A stretch of DNA of 64,000 nucleotides from Bacillus sp. MM2020_1 (GTDB lineage Bacteria > Bacillota > Bacilli > Bacillales > Cytobacillaceae): contig JAANMP010000008.1 in NCBI GenBank assembly GCA_011250595.1, positions 62,001-126,000 on the forward strand, read 5' to 3'. Positions 9,573 through 23,864 of this stretch are shown here, one piece after another. Each line of letters starts with the position of its first letter. Positions within the stretch are counted from its first letter, which is position 1. The notes under the pieces are model-generated. The model saw only the letters and a list, made by a program, of their open reading frames with translations, was not told where the DNA came from and made no database searches. A program made the translations under genes and the position numbers.

Positions 9573-12251
9573 TTATTTTGTTTTTCTTAACAAAAATGAC
9601 CCTGCAAGTAAAAAAGTTGGTATTGATGATAATCCAACAATCAACAGCCAATCCTTAGCTGCTATCGGCAGTGTATGGAAAATAGGCTGTAGCGGCGGGT
9701 AATAAATAACGACAAACATCAATGCAAGCGAAGATATAACTGCCCAAACTAGATACTGATTTCCGAAAGGATTTCTTGAAAGGACAGATTTTTCACTGCG
9801 ACAATCAAAGACATGAATTAATTGAGCCATTACAAGTGTAGCAAATGCAACGGTTTGTGCATACTGCAACTCGGATGGATTGTTATCGTAAACAATCATA
9901 AAGGAAATTAATGTGACGAGCCCGATTAGAAACCCCCGCGACACTACCTTCCAGCCTAACCCTCGTGAGAAAACACCTTCATCGGGGCTGCGCGGTTTGC
10001 GTTTCATTACATTTTCTTCAGGACGATCGAGGCCTAAGGCCATAGCCGGCAACCCGTCTGTCACCAAATTGACCCAAAGAATTTGGATCGGAATGAGCGG
10101 CAGTGGCAGTGCTAAGATCATCGCAAATAACATGACCAAAATCTCCCCAACATTGGAAGCCAGCAAGTAACGAACAAATTTCCGAATATTCTCATAGATA
10201 TTTCTACCTTCAACGATTGCAGCCTTAATTGTGGCAAAGTTATCATCCAACAGGATTAGAGCCGATGCTTCCTTGGCGACATCTGTACCTGTAATCCCCA
10301 TTGCCACTCCAATATCAGCTGCCTTAATGGCCGGAGCATCATTCACTCCATCCCCTGTCATCGCGACAATATGACCGCGATTTTGTAAAGCCTTAACAAT
10401 TTTCAGTTTATGTTCAGGTGAGACCCTCGCAAATACCGACACATCATCTACGACTTCTTCGAGCTCGTCGACTGACATTTTAGATAAAGCATTCCCATCA
10501 ATGACCTTACTTTTATTGGTTATGATCCCAAGCTGTGCGGCAATCGCTTTTGCCGTAATCACATGGTCACCCGTAATCATCACTGTTTTAATACCCGCCT
10601 CTTTACATTCCTTTACCGCCTTTTTCACTTCAGGTCTTGGCGGGTCAATCATTCCCTGAATGCCAATAAGGGTTAAATTTTTCTCTGCTTCATGTTCACT
10701 TAAAATGATCGTGTTCGCTTGAATAGGTTTAAACGCAATCGCAATCGTTCGAAGCGCCTGTGAGGCTAGTCCGTTTATTGCCTCTTGAACGTTTACCTGT
10801 GTCTGTTTATTTAAAAATTGTGTCCGCTCGTCCCAAAGAACCGACTCACTAATCCCTAAGATGACGTCCGGAGCCCCTTTAGTGACAATAAAATGCCGGC
10901 CCTGCTTGTCTTTTACATGTACGCTCATCATTTTCCTGGCAGAATCAAAGGGGAATTCATTAATAATCGTAAATTCATCTAATAATTTAGTTCGAGCAAA
11001 ACCTGCTTTCATAGCGCTTACCAACAGTGCCCCTTCTGTTGGGTCTCCGTCAAGAAAATATTCATCATCCCTCACGATTAAATCTGAATGGTTACATAAC
11101 ATCCCAAAAATCAGCATTTGCTGCAATGCCTTTTCATCGCGTGGATTAATATTTCTTTCATTTCTATAAAAATTACCTTGAGGTTGATAGCCAACCCCGT
11201 CAACCGTCCACGTTTGACCCCCGCTCCACAAATGAGTAACCGTCATTTTGTTTTGAGTCATTGTACCTGTTTTATCAGAACAGATGACTGATGCACAGCC
11301 AAGTGTTTCAACGGCGGGCAGCTTCCTTACAATTGCATTTTTCTTGATCATTTTTTGAACTCCGAGCGATAATGCCACGGTAACAATCGCCGGCAATCCT
11401 TCCGGGATGGCTGCAACCGCAAGAGAAACACCGGCTAAGAACATTTCATAGAGGTCATGTCCACGTAAAACACCAACTACAACCACAAGAACAGTTAGTA
11501 ACAAGGCGACAGTTATTAGGATTTTACCCAACTGCTCTAAGCGGCGCTGTAATGGAGTATCCTGGGACTCGGCATTTTGGAGTAAATCAGCAATTTGCCC
11601 CATTGCTGTTTTCATGCCCGTTGCAATAACGACGCCTATCCCGCTTCCCCGTGTTATCATCGTCCCCATAAACGCAATATTCTCCATATCGCCAATTCCC
11701 GGGTTTGGGTTCGTCAAGGACTCAATATGCTTTGAAACGGGGACGGATTCTCCTGTAAGTGCGGATTCTTCAATTTCTAAGCTTTTTGACTCAATTACCC
11801 GGACATCCGCTCCGATGCGATCTCCGCTAGTAAACTTCAAAATATCCCCTAATACTATTTCTTTCGAAGGAATTTTAATCCACTGACCATCACGAAGAAC
11901 TGAAACCTGTGGTGCCGATAATTCCTTTAAAGCATCAAGCGATTTCTCTGCCCGCCTTTCTTGAAAAAAACCAAGAAAGCCGTTGATTATGACGATGGCA
12001 ATAATCGCAATCGCATCAATATATTCACCTAGCAATCCGGATATCAGTGTTGCAGCAAGGAGAACCAAGACCATAAAATCCTTAAATTGACTAAAAAATA
12101 AGAGTAAAGCGGATTGCTTTTCTCCTTCGTCCAATTCATTGAGGCCGTACTGATTAATTCGTTTTTTTACTTCTTCCTGTGATAATCCAGAAGAAAAGTC
12201 GGTTTCTAAGGCCTTTTCTACTTGTTCTATCTTCATTTCATGGAATTTCAT
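9573..12251 (-). CDS. yloB: YloB, calcium-transporting P-type ATPase
   Basis: P-type IIA Ca2+ pump of the plasma membrane, SERCA-like; the B. subtilis orthologue is reported to be expressed in sporulation. 892 residues. An N-terminal cation-ATPase domain is followed by the TGES actuator motif (166-169), the transport-helix motif PEGLP (about 283), the phosphorylated Asp326 in DKTGT, the nucleotide-binding KGAP motif and the hinge TGDGVNDAPA. About ten transmembrane helices are evident, four after the P domain. It is probably a single-gene transcript, being flanked by a hairpin and by the divergent rqcH. Confidence 0.96.
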   Translation of the reverse strand: MKFHEMKIEQVEKALETDFSSGLSQEEVKKRINQYGLNELDEGEKQSALLLFFSQFKDFMVLVLLAATLISGLLGEYIDAIAIIAIVIINGFLGFFQERRAEKSLDALKELSAPQVSVLRDGQWIKIPSKEIVLGDILKFTSGDRIGADVRVIESKSLEIEESALTGESVPVSKHIESLTNPNPGIGDMENIAFMGTMITRGSGIGVVIATGMKTAMGQIADLLQNAESQDTPLQRRLEQLGKILITVALLLTVLVVVVGVLRGHDLYEMFLAGVSLAVAAIPEGLPAIVTVALSLGVQKMIKKNAIVRKLPAVETLGCASVICSDKTGTMTQNKMTVTHLWSGGQTWTVDGVGYQPQGNFYRNERNINPRDEKALQQMLIFGMLCNHSDLIVRDDEYFLDGDPTEGALLVSAMKAGFARTKLLDEFTIINEFPFDSARKMMSVHVKDKQGRHFIVTKGAPDVILGISESVLWDERTQFLNKQTQVNVQEAINGLASQALRTIAIAFKPIQANTIILSEHEAEKNLTLIGIQGMIDPPRPEVKKAVKECKEAGIKTVMITGDHVITAKAIAAQLGIITNKSKVIDGNALSKMSVDELEEVVDDVSVFARVSPEHKLKIVKALQNRGHIVAMTGDGVNDAPAIKAADIGVAMGITGTDVAKEASALILLDDNFATIKAAIVEGRNIYENIRKFVRYLLASNVGEILVMLFAMILALPLPLIPIQILWVNLVTDGLPAMALGLDRPEENVMKRKPRSPDEGVFSRGLGWKVVSRGFLIGLVTLISFMIVYDNNPSELQYAQTVAFATLVMAQLIHVFDCRSEKSVLSRNPFGNQYLVWAVISSLALMFVVIYYPPLQPIFHTLPIAAKDWLLIVGLSSIPTFLLAGSFLLRKTK

Positions 12252-12368
12252 CCGACCATCTCACTTCCCCCTTTATTGTAAGAGACTTGCTCTATGGAAA
12301 GCTTATTCAGGGTCGTCCAAAAAAATGCTATGATATGGTGAAAGTTAAATTAGAATAAAGTTAAAAAT

Positions 12369-12397
12369 AAGACAGGATTTTTTTAGTAGGATATAAT
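12369..12397 (+). promoter_or_regulatory. Likely sigma-A promoter of rqcH
   Basis: AAGACA at 12369-12374, a 17-base spacer and a perfect TATAAT at 12392-12397, about 34 bases before the rqcH start. The -35 box matches only 4 of 6. Confidence 0.6.
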
Positions 12398-12430
12398 GAA
12401 TTCATATGAATGTAGTAAAGGATGTTTTCC

Positions 12431-14140
12431 ATGTCATTTGATGGTTTATTTACAAAAGCAATGGTCGATGAACTTGTTCGTTCCTTAAAGGGCGGGCGTA
12501 TCAATAAAGTTCATCAACCCTATAAAAATGAAGTGATTCTCACAATTCGTGCGAATGGAGTGAATCAAAAGCTGCTTTTATCAGCTCACCCAAGCTACTC
12601 ACGTGTCCAATTTTCCAATGAAGCCTATGAAAATCCAAGTGAAGCACCCATGTTTTGTATGCTCCTTAGAAAACATATTGAGGGATATATTTTAGAGGAT
12701 TTATATCAAGTAGAAACAGACCGGATGATTGTCCTAGAAATTAAGGGCAGAAATGAGATTGGCGATATCAGCTATAAACAATTAATTATTGAAATTATGG
12801 GCAGGCATAGCAATATCGTTCTGGTCGATAAAACTCGAAATGTCATTCTTGACAGCATCAAACATGTCTCCTTTGCGGTCAACAGTCATCGGGCCATTTT
12901 GCCTGGTCAACCTTATATTTCCCCACCTGAACAACATAAGCAAAATCCGTTTACTGCTACGGAAACGGATGTATTAAGAAAAGTGGATTTTAATGCAGGA
13001 AAAATTGACCGCCAATTAGTTGAGCAATTCGCTGGTGTCTCTCCCCTTTTTGCTAAGGAAGTTATCTTCCAAAGCGGCCTTGCGAATCGGTCGACTGTTC
13101 CGGAAACATTTCTTAGCATGGTGAAAAAGGTTGAAGCGGGTGATATTTCCCCTTCGATTGTCTCAGCAGGCGGTAAGGATGCTTTTTACTTATTTCCACT
13201 TGAGCATTTAAAAGGAGAAATAAAAACCTATCACACACTAAGTGAAATGCTTGACCGTTTTTATTTTGGCAAAGCGGAAAGAGACCGGGTAAAACAGCAA
13301 GGGAATGATATTGAACGGTTTATTGATAATGAGATAGAAAAGAATGTAAAGAAAATTGACAAGCTCAAAGCTACTCTAAAAGAAGCAGAGCGTGCCGATC
13401 AACATCAACGCTTCGGCGAGTTGTTAACTGCCAATTTATATGCCGCTAAGAAAGGAATGCGTGAGATTGAAGTTCTGGATTATTATGATGAATCCGGTGG
13501 CACTCTATTAATTCCGCTCGATCCCAGAAAAACACCATCTGAAAATGCCCAAAAATATTTTTCTAAATACCAAAAGGCAAAAAATTCTGTTGAAATTGTC
13601 GTTGAGCAAATTGAAATAGCACAAGTTGAAGTAGCTTATTTTGATAATTTATTGCAACAGGTACAAGCAGCTTCACCAAAGGATATTCAAGAAATTCGTG
13701 AAGAACTAGTTGAGGGCGGTTATATCCGTGAACGGCAGAAAAAGAAATTGAAAAAGCCCCAGAATGCTAAGCCGGTTTTAGATCAGTTTGTATCTAGTGA
13801 TGGGACAGATATCATCGTCGGGAAAAATAATAAGCAAAATGACTATTTAACCAATAAGCTGGCCGCAAGGGATGAGATTTGGTTGCATACGAAGGATATT
13901 CCCGGCTCTCACGTGGTGATACGCAGCAAAGAACCTTCTGACGAGACGATTCGGGAAGCTGCTGTTTTGGCCTCCTATTATAGTAAGGCAAGAAATTCAA
14001 GCTCAGTTCCTGTTGATTTCACTAAGGTCCGGTTTGTTAAAAAACCAAGCGGTGCTAAGCCAGGTTTCGTGATTTATGATAATCAACAGACCGTTTATGT
14101 CACACCGGATGATGAATTGGTGCTTAAGTTGAAAAAATAA
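12431..14140 (+). CDS. rqcH: RqcH, ribosome quality control factor (alanine tailing)
   Basis: Bacterial NEMF/Rqc2 homologue that binds stalled 50S subunits and adds C-terminal alanine tails to mark stuck peptides for degradation. About 569 residues: NFACT-N domain with the Asp97-Arg98 pair known to be needed for tailing, a helix-hairpin-helix region, a long coiled-coil (roughly 285-345), and a C-terminal NFACT-R domain with [16 protein letters not shown]. The ATG at 12431 is preferred to one nine bases upstream because AAAGGA lies at proper spacing and homologues start MSFDG. It is one of only two complete plus-strand genes here. YlmH, another quality-control factor, is encoded near 32 kb. 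Confidence 0.96.
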   Translation: MSFDGLFTKAMVDELVRSLKGGRINKVHQPYKNEVILTIRANGVNQKLLLSAHPSYSRVQFSNEAYENPSEAPMFCMLLRKHIEGYILEDLYQVETDRMIVLEIKGRNEIGDISYKQLIIEIMGRHSNIVLVDKTRNVILDSIKHVSFAVNSHRAILPGQPYISPPEQHKQNPFTATETDVLRKVDFNAGKIDRQLVEQFAGVSPLFAKEVIFQSGLANRSTVPETFLSMVKKVEAGDISPSIVSAGGKDAFYLFPLEHLKGEIKTYHTLSEMLDRFYFGKAERDRVKQQGNDIERFIDNEIEKNVKKIDKLKATLKEAERADQHQRFGELLTANLYAAKKGMREIEVLDYYDESGGTLLIPLDPRKTPSENAQKYFSKYQKAKNSVEIVVEQIEIAQVEVAYFDNLLQQVQAASPKDIQEIREELVEGGYIRERQKKKLKKPQNAKPVLDQFVSSDGTDIIVGKNNKQNDYLTNKLAARDEIWLHTKDIPGSHVVIRSKEPSDETIREAAVLASYYSKARNSSSVPVDFTKVRFVKKPSGAKPGFVIYDNQQTVYVTPDDELVLKLKK

Positions 14141-14144
14141 GATA

Positions 14145-14196
14145 GGCTAGCTCAAAAAGGTCATGCTTTACGACCTTTTGAGCCAGCCTTTTTTTT
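14145..14196. terminator. Bidirectional terminator between rqcH and pyrE
   Basis: GGCTAGCTCAAAAAGGTC pairs imperfectly with GACCTTTTGAGCCAGCC around a 9-base loop, with T8 on the plus side and an A-rich lead-in for the minus side. It would stop both convergent transcripts. Confidence 0.85.
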
Positions 14197-14835
14197 AACA
14201 GTTATCTTCCTCGTACTGTTTGCTCCATTCGGCAGGATTTTTACTCCACAACAGGAGACTTTCCTGATCCGCCTCGCTAACATAGCCTTTTTCAATCGCT
14301 ACTTCTATTAATGTTGCAAAATCAGTTAGGGAAATACTTTTAATTCCATTTTCCTGTAGCAGTTCTCTTCCCTTTTCAAGCCCATATGTAAAAATTGACA
14401 CAACTCCAAGCACTTCACAGCCTGCTTCCCTTAATGCCTGAACAGCTGTTATCACACTGCCACCTGTTGAAATTAAATCTTCCACAACGACCACTTTTTG
14501 ACCCGATTCAACCTTGCCTTCAATCTGATTACCCTTGCCGTGTCCTTTTGCTTTGGAACGTACATAGCACATAGGCAAATCCATAAGTTCACTCACCCAT
14601 GCTGCGTGTGGGATTCCCGCTGTCGCGGTACCGGCAATAACTTCTGCTTCTGAAAAATTCTCTAGGATGAGTTTTTGCAATCCAGCTGCAATCTCCCTTC
14701 TAACTGCAGGGAAAGAAAGTGTTAGACGATTATCACAATAGATTGGCGACCGAAGTCCTGATGTCCAGGTAAATGGTTCCTGAGGCCTTAGGGCAACCGC
14801 ATTAATTTCTAATAATTTTTCGGCAATTAATTTTT

Positions 14836-14839
<4 letters not shown>
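14195..14839 (-). CDS. pyrE: PyrE, orotate phosphoribosyltransferase
   Basis: Joins orotate to PRPP to give OMP, the fifth step of UMP synthesis. 214 residues. The PRPP-binding motif [14 protein letters not shown] is near residue 115, and the [18 protein letters not shown] loop carries the catalytic lysines. The start ATG overlaps the pyrF TGA (ATGA) and is preceded by GGAAGGGAG. The frame stays open upstream, but homologues begin here. It is the last gene of the pyr operon; in B. subtilis a sulfate-assimilation operon follows, which is absent here. Confidence 0.96.
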
Positions 14840-17231
<2,392 letters not shown>

Positions 17232-17235
<4 letters not shown>

Positions 17236-20200
17236 GCAAAGACAGCCTCCTTTTTCACTGAATCCATTGCTTCTGCTGAGAAGTTCATCGATTCAATCAC
17301 TTTAAGGATTGCATCGGCTGTGTCTAATGAGGTTAAACACGGGACCCCATTCTCAACAGCTTCCCGGCGTATTCTAAACCCGTCACGTGCCGGCTGTTTT
17401 CCTTTGGTTAGCGTATTGATAATAAATTGAGCTTCTCCATGATGGATAACATCTAAAAGCGTCTTGCCTTCCGAACCAATCTTTCCGATCTCTTTGACTC
17501 TTAGTCCAGCCGCCTCTAAGACAGATGCTGTACCGCTCGTTGCCATTAAACGATAGCCGTTAGCGGAAAATCGCTTCGCCAGCTTTAAGGCATCCTGTTT
17601 ATCTTTATCTGCTACAGTAAACAATACCGTACCAAACTTTTGGATATTCATACCTGAAGCAACTAATCCTTTATAAAGAGCTTTTTCAAGCGTTACATCC
17701 TTACCCATTACTTCCCCTGTCGATTTCATTTCCGGTCCGAGGGTTATATCCACACTTTTGAGCTTAGCAAAGGAGAAAACAGGAACCTTTACGAAAACCC
17801 CTTCTTTTTCAGTGGCAAGACCAGGAATGTACCCCTGATCAACAATAGATACTCCTAATATTGCTTTAGTGGCTATTTTCGCCATTGGAAGATTCGTTAT
17901 TTTACTTAAGAATGGAACCGTACGGCTTGAACGCGGATTGACCTCAAGCACATAGACTTGATCCCCTGCCAGAACGTACTGGATATTTAATAATCCGATA
18001 ATGTTTAAGCCCTTTGCTAATTTCTCTGTATACTCCACAAGTGTTTGTTTTACTGTCTCAGTAAGAGTTTGCGGCGGATACACAGCAATCGAATCACCAG
18101 AATGGACCCCCGCTCGTTCGATATGTTCCATAATTCCAGGTATTAGTACATTTTCTCCATCACAGATGGCATCTACTTCGATTTCTTTTCCTGTTAAATA
18201 ACGGTCAATCAACACTGGATGATCTGGATTAATTTTTACAGCATTTTTCATGTAGTGAAGTAATTCCTCTTCATGGTAGACAATTTCCATTGCCCTTCCC
18301 CCAAGAACATAGGATGGTCGGACTAGAACGGGATATGCGATTTCGTTGGCTATCACTACCGCTTCTTCCACTGATAATGCTGTCTTCCCTAACGGCTGCG
18401 GAATATTTAATCGTTGAAGAGCATGTTCAAACTTATCTCTATTTTCAGCACGGTCTATATCTTCAAGGCTTGTTCCAAGGATTTTGACCCCATTTTCAGC
18501 AAGATCTGCGGCAAGGTTGATAGCTGTTTGCCCGCCAAATTGGACCACAACCCCAATTGGATTTTCTAACTCAATAATACTCATGACATCTTCAATCGTC
18601 AGCGGCTCGAAGTAAAGCTTATCGGAAATACTGAAATCGGTGGAGACCGTTTCAGGGTTATTATTAATAATAATCGCTTCATATCCTGCTTCCTTAATGG
18701 CTTTAACCGAATGAACAGTAGCATAGTCAAACTCAATTCCTTGACCAATACGGATGGGTCCAGACCCGAGAACAATCACACTTTTTCTGTCCGTTACCAC
18801 CGACTCGTTTTCCTCTTCATACGTACCATAGTAATAAGGTGTTTCCGATTCAAATTCTGCTGCACAAGTATCAACCATTTTATAAACAGGGATAATCCCA
18901 AAGCTCTTGCGCAGGTTAAAAATCTCTTTTTCAGTACTATTCCAAAGTTCAGCGATTTTTTTATCAGTAAAACCTTTTTGCTTTGCTTCAAAAAGGATTT
19001 CGTTATCAAAAAGATTAGCAGCGATTTTTGCTTCCAGACATATAATACCTTCCATTTTCTTCAAGAAAAATAAATCGATTTTACTCCATTGATGCAAGGT
19101 TTCTATGGTTAGTCCTCGTTTTAACGCTTCTGCAATGTAGAAGAGACGCTCATCTCCTGCTTTTCGAATCCGCTTCTCGAGTAATTCATCATCAATTTCC
19201 TCCGCCCCATTTAATTCAAAATGGAAGACGCCCGCCTCAAGGGAACGAATGGCTTTTAATAGGGATTCTTCAAAGGTCCGACCAATCGCCATAATTTCTC
19301 CGGTTGCTTTCATTTGAGTCCCTAGTGAACGATTCCCTGATTCAAATTTATCAAACGGCCATCTAGGGATTTTTGTCACGATATAGTCAAGCGCCGGTTC
19401 AAAGCTTGCGTACGTTTTCCCTGTAACCGGGTTCATCATTTCATCCAGTGTTAAGCCAACGGCAATTTTTGCAGCAAGCTTGGCGATTGGATAACCAGTG
19501 GCTTTTGATGCTAATGCCGAAGAACGGCTAACACGTGGATTTACTTCGATTATATAGTAATTGTAGCTATCTGGATCTAAGGCCAACTGAACGTTACAGC
19601 CCCCTTCAATTCCTAAAGCACGAATGATTTTTAGTGATACATTCCTTAGCAGTTGATATTCTCGATCACTTAGGGTCTGACTTGGTGCAACCACAATGGA
19701 GTCCCCAGTATGAACACCCACCGGATCAATATTTTCCATGTTACAAACGACAATTGCATTGTCGTTTCCATCGCGCATAACTTCGTATTCAATTTCTTTG
19801 AAACCGGCAATACTTTTTTCGAGCAAACATTGATTCACAGGACTATGCTTTAGTCCGCTTGCAATGATTTCCTCAAGTTCTTCTAGATTATGACAAATGC
19901 CGCCTCCCGTTCCTCCTAGAGTATAGGCAGGACGGACAATCACAGGGAAACCAATCTGTTCAGCAAAAGCCTTAGCTTCATCTAATTCATGAATGATTGC
20001 ACTATCAGGTACCGGTTCGTTTAACTCATTCATTAAGCTGCGGAATAGGTCCCGATCTTCTGCTTGTTTAATCGCGGAAAGTTTAGTACCAAGAATTTCA
20101 ACCTCGCACTCAGCTAAAACTCCGGATTCAGACAACTCAACAGCCAGATTAAGACCGGTTTGTCCGCCGAGAGTAGCTAAAAGGGAGTCTGGACGTTCTT

Positions 20201-20438
20201 TACGAATAATTCTGCTGACAAACTCTACTGTTAATGGTTCGATATAAACAGCATCAGCAATTTCTGTATCTGTCATGATGGTTGCAGGATTAGAGTTTAC
20301 TAGAATAACACGATAGCCTTCTTCTTTTAGTGCAATACACGCCTGTGTCCCTGCATAGTCAAATTCCGCTGCTTGCCCAATGACGATTGGACCCGAACCA
20401 ATTACTAAAATGGAGTTGATATCTGTACGTTTAGGCAT
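17232..20438 (-). CDS. pyrAB: PyrAB, carbamoyl-phosphate synthase large subunit (pyrimidine)
   Basis: Makes carbamoyl phosphate from bicarbonate, ATP and ammonia supplied by PyrAA. 1068 residues. It is an internal duplication: two ATP-grasp halves (roughly 1-400 and 550-930), each starting with a glycine-rich VIGSGP/VLGSGP segment, and a C-terminal MGS-like allosteric domain (about 930-1068) with the motif ATSGTA. Being the pyr-linked enzyme, it is expected to respond to pyrimidine nucleotides rather than arginine. It overlaps pyrAA by eight bases. Confidence 0.97.
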
Positions 20439-21522
20439 TTGCTGTAACCTCCTGTTTGTTCTCTTCCATTAGGGCAAGAAACTGATCAAATAAGCCGTTT
20501 GCATCTTCAGGTCCTGGAGATGCTTCCGGATGATACTGAACAGTAAATGCCGGATAATCTCGGTGTTTTAGTCCCTCAACCGTTCCATCATTTATGGCAA
20601 TATGAGTAATTTGTAATCTTGTGTTTTTGATTGACTCTTCTTCAACTGTATATCCATGGTTTTGTGCGGTAATCGCAACTTTCCCTGTAGATAAGTCTTT
20701 GACAGGTTGATTGGAACCGCGATGACCAAACTTCATTTTTTCGGTGTTCGCCCCGCAGGCCAGGGCAAATAACTGATGGCCAAGACAAATTCCGAATAAA
20801 GGAACTCTGCCTAATACTCCTTTTAACATATCGATTGCTTCTGGTACATCCTTTGGATCCCCAGGTCCATTTGACAGCATAATTCCGTCTGGACTCAATT
20901 GAAGAATTTCCTCAGCCGTAGTGTGATATGGTACAACGATCACATCACAGCCACGCTGATTTAATTCACGTAAAATTCCATGCTTCATTCCAAAATCAAC
21001 AAGTACAACTCTTTTCCCGCGTCCAGGACTAGGATAGGCATTTTTAGTTGATACTTGGCGTACCTGATCGATTGGAAGCGATGTTCCACGCAATTTTTGT
21101 AGAACCTCGTTTGCATCTTTTTCAATACTGCAAATTGCTCCCTTTAGAGTTCCGTATTGACGGATAATTCTTGTCAATTTTCGAGTATCGATCCCAGCAA
21201 TTCCCGGGATTTTTTTCATTTCAAAATATTCATTTAACGTATATTCACTTCTCCAATTGGACGGGAATTCAGCCGCTTCTTTAACAACGAACCCCTTCAC
21301 AGCCGGATTGATTGATTCGAAATCATCACGATTAATCCCATAGTTACCAATAAGCGGATAGGTTAGTGTAACAATTTGTCCGCAATAGGATGGGTCAGAA
21401 AGGATTTCTTGGTAGCCAGTCATCCCTGTGTTAAACACCACTTCACCGATCGTTTCAGTATCACTGCCAAATCCTTTACCGATAAAAATTGTACCGTCTT
21501 CTAAGATAAGCTGTTTTTTCAT
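20431..21522 (-). CDS. pyrAA: PyrAA, carbamoyl-phosphate synthase small subunit (pyrimidine)
   Basis: Class-I glutamine amidotransferase supplying ammonia to PyrAB. 363 residues. The N-terminal small-subunit domain is followed by the amidotransferase with nucleophile Cys in FGICLGHQ (about 245) and the His/Glu pair in [10 protein letters not shown]. The ATG at 21522 overlaps the pyrC TGA (ATGA). An upstream in-frame start would extend it by eight residues not found in homologues. Confidence 0.96.
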   Translation of the reverse strand: MKKQLILEDGTIFIGKGFGSDTETIGEVVFNTGMTGYQEILSDPSYCGQIVTLTYPLIGNYGINRDDFESINPAVKGFVVKEAAEFPSNWRSEYTLNEYFEMKKIPGIAGIDTRKLTRIIRQYGTLKGAICSIEKDANEVLQKLRGTSLPIDQVRQVSTKNAYPSPGRGKRVVLVDFGMKHGILRELNQRGCDVIVVPYHTTAEEILQLSPDGIMLSNGPGDPKDVPEAIDMLKGVLGRVPLFGICLGHQLFALACGANTEKMKFGHRGSNQPVKDLSTGKVAITAQNHGYTVEEESIKNTRLQITHIAINDGTVEGLKHRDYPAFTVQYHPEASPGPEDANGLFDQFLALMEENKQEVTANA

Positions 21523-22805
21523 GCTAGTACACATCCTTTTTCCCAAGCAATTTGCCCTCCAGCTATGGTCATATCAGGCCAGCCTTTACATTTCCAGCCG
21601 CCAAATGGAGTATTTTTTCCTTTTGATAAGAATTCTTCTGGTTTAATTTCATATTCTTCATCGAGGTTCAAAATTACTAAATCTCCTGGTGCGCCTACTT
21701 CTATTCTTCCATATGGAAGCCCGAATGCTTCCGCTGGTTTTATTGTTAAAAATTCAATTAATTGTTTAAGCGAGATGATATTTTTTAATACAAAATGTGT
21801 ATATAGCAGTGGGAACGCAGTTTCTAGTCCAACAATTCCGAATGGAGCGAGAACCATTCCTTCACTTTTTTCTTCTGCTGTATGAGGCGCATGATCGGTT
21901 GCAATAAAATCAATCGTTCCATCTAGAAGTCCTTCGATTAGGGCAGTTCTGTCATCTGCACCACGAAGCGGTGGATTCATCTTGAAATTCGTATCAAGCC
22001 CTGGAATATCATCTTCAGATAACAATAAATGATGTGGTGATACTTCTGCTGTTACATTAATGCCTGCTCGTTTTGCATCCTTTACCACCCGGACCGATTC
22101 CTTAGTACTAATATGGCAGACATGATAATGACAGCCCGTGGCCTCGGCTAAGAGGACATCTCTTGCAATCTGAACTGATTCACAAATGGAAGGTATACCA
22201 TTCAGGCCATGTTTCTCTGAGAAAGAACCTTCATGGACACAGCCTTTATTAATTAGTGTGTTTTCTTCGCAGTGTGCAACGATTGCCATATTATTGGCTG
22301 CCGCTTTCCGCATGGCTGCCAGCATCCTCTCAGCCGACTGAACACCGACACCATCATCGGTAAAGGCAAATGCCCCCGCTTCTTTTAATGCCTCAAAATC
22401 TGTTAGTTCCTGTCCAAGCTGTCTTGTCGTAATCGATGCATATGGCAAAACCCTTACCTTTGCTGTTTCGCTGATTCTGTTTTGCAACCATTCCATTTGT
22501 TCCTTGGTGTCAGGCACCGGTCTTGTATTTGGCATCGCTGCTATTGTTGTAAACCCGCCCCTAGCTGCGGCAAGTGTCCCTGTAGCGATGGTTTCCTTTT
22601 TTTCACCGCCAGGCTCGCGAAGATGAACATGTAGATCAATAAATCCTGGTGAAACTAACTTCCCAGCTGCATCCACTATCCGATCTACAATCGCATCAAT
22701 GTTCGTTTCAATTTTTGCAATAACACCATTTTCTACCAATATATCAGTTTGTTTTGTTTTCCCATTAGAGGCTATGTAGCATGCGTTCTGAATAAGAATG
22801 TTCAT
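21519..22805 (-). CDS. pyrC: PyrC, dihydroorotase
   Basis: Zinc amidohydrolase that cyclises carbamoyl-aspartate to dihydroorotate. 428 residues, type I dihydroorotase. Metal ligands are in HVHLREPG (about 60), the HCEE motif (about 178), the HIS motif and FIATDHAPH (about 303). The start at 22805 has AAGGAGG at good spacing. It begins inside the last 41 bases of pyrB and overlaps pyrAA by four. Confidence 0.97.
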   Translation of the reverse strand: MNILIQNACYIASNGKTKQTDILVENGVIAKIETNIDAIVDRIVDAAGKLVSPGFIDLHVHLREPGGEKKETIATGTLAAARGGFTTIAAMPNTRPVPDTKEQMEWLQNRISETAKVRVLPYASITTRQLGQELTDFEALKEAGAFAFTDDGVGVQSAERMLAAMRKAAANNMAIVAHCEENTLINKGCVHEGSFSEKHGLNGIPSICESVQIARDVLLAEATGCHYHVCHISTKESVRVVKDAKRAGINVTAEVSPHHLLLSEDDIPGLDTNFKMNPPLRGADDRTALIEGLLDGTIDFIATDHAPHTAEEKSEGMVLAPFGIVGLETAFPLLYTHFVLKNIISLKQLIEFLTIKPAEAFGLPYGRIEVGAPGDLVILNLDEEYEIKPEEFLSKGKNTPFGGWKCKGWPDMTIAGGQIAWEKGCVLA

Positions 22806-23709
22806 AATTTTTTCCTCCTTCAAGACTTTCAATTGATCTCTTGATTGCTGCCATTCTTACATATACGCCGTTTTCCATTTGCTTAAAAATTCTTGACCGC
22901 TTGCACTCCACAAGACTATCTGCTATTTCTACATTTCTATTTACTGGAGCAGGATGCATAATAATACTGCCCGGCTTCATCATTTTTTCTCTTTCTAAAG
23001 TGAGCCCAAATTGTTTATGGTACTCATTTGCTGTAAAACTGCTTTTATTATGGTGCCGTTCGTGTTGAACGCGCAGCAGCATCACTACATCTGCTTCTTT
23101 TACTGCCTGATCAATTGGCCTATACCTGGATATATCTACACTCCTAGTATCAAACCATTCTTCTGGTCCAGAAAAAACCACTTCCGCTCCCAGCCTGGTT
23201 AGAACATCTGCATTGGAACGCGCCACCCTGCTATGTCGGATGTCTCCAATAATAGCAATTTTTAATCCTGCAAATTGGCCAAATTCTTGTTGGATGGTCA
23301 TTAAATCTAGAAGAGATTGTGTTGGATGATGTCCGCATCCATCACCGCCATTGATGATTGGGATGTTAATCTTCCCAACTAACTCATCAAAGTATCGATC
23401 CTGATCATGACGAATGACAATCGTATTTACGCCAATTGATTCTAAGGTCTTCACAGTATCATAAAGTGTCTCCCCTTTTTGAACACTTGAGGTTAGCACT
23501 TCAAAAGGGATAACTTCTAATCCTAATCTTCTTTGTGCCACTTCAAAGCTGCTCTTAGTTCTTGTGCTTGGTTCGAAAAATAGATTGGCAGTAAACATTT
23601 GCCCTTTAGGATGCCACTTCATTCCGTTTTTAAATCCATGAGCATCTGCTAAGATTTGATTAATCTCCTCAACCTTTAATTCATTTGTGGTTAGTAAGTG
23701 ATTTATCAT
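22765..23709 (-). CDS. pyrB: PyrB, aspartate carbamoyltransferase catalytic chain
   Basis: Condenses carbamoyl phosphate and aspartate, the committed step. 314 residues, some ten longer than B. subtilis at the C-terminus, where the frame runs through the pyrC start. The carbamoyl-phosphate loop [13 protein letters not shown] (about 46-58) and the HPAPVNRN motif (about 265) are intact. No regulatory chain (PyrI) is encoded, as usual for Bacillus. Expression is set by the PyrR attenuator directly upstream. Confidence 0.96.
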   Translation of the reverse strand: MINHLLTTNELKVEEINQILADAHGFKNGMKWHPKGQMFTANLFFEPSTRTKSSFEVAQRRLGLEVIPFEVLTSSVQKGETLYDTVKTLESIGVNTIVIRHDQDRYFDELVGKINIPIINGGDGCGHHPTQSLLDLMTIQQEFGQFAGLKIAIIGDIRHSRVARSNADVLTRLGAEVVFSGPEEWFDTRSVDISRYRPIDQAVKEADVVMLLRVQHERHHNKSSFTANEYHKQFGLTLEREKMMKPGSIIMHPAPVNRNVEIADSLVECKRSRIFKQMENGVYVRMAAIKRSIESLEGGKNYEHSYSERMLHSL

Positions 23710-23737
23710 CCGTCTTTTTCCCGCCTCTCATTTTGAT

Positions 23738-23864
23738 AAAAAACACCCTGACCATTGGTTCAGGGTGTAAGAATTCACGACTTAATCCATGTGACTAAAA
23801 TCATGGCATCAAGCTTACACCCTTATAAATCTCTCCGGATTTATTTAAAGAGTAAAAATTTTTA
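23738..23864 (-). promoter_or_regulatory. PyrR-dependent attenuator in the pyrP-pyrB gap
   Basis: The minus-strand leader holds a PyrR binding loop, AAATCCGGAGAGATTT (23827-23842), which fits the ARUCCNGNGAGGYU consensus except at the GGY positions. Downstream is a terminator hairpin (ACACCCTGA / TCAGGGTGT, 23743-23768) with T6. An antiterminator pairing is also visible: GGGTGTAAG at 23814-23822 can pair with CTTACACCC at 23763-23771. PyrR with UMP would stabilise its own loop and favour termination. Confidence 0.88.

Noticed and set aside
18711..19073. 120-residue open frame on the plus strand inside pyrAB
   Set aside because: Antisense shadow of a conserved gene, with no Shine-Dalgarno and no recognisable protein features; the same holds for the other antisense frames inside ileS, priA, mur and fts genes.
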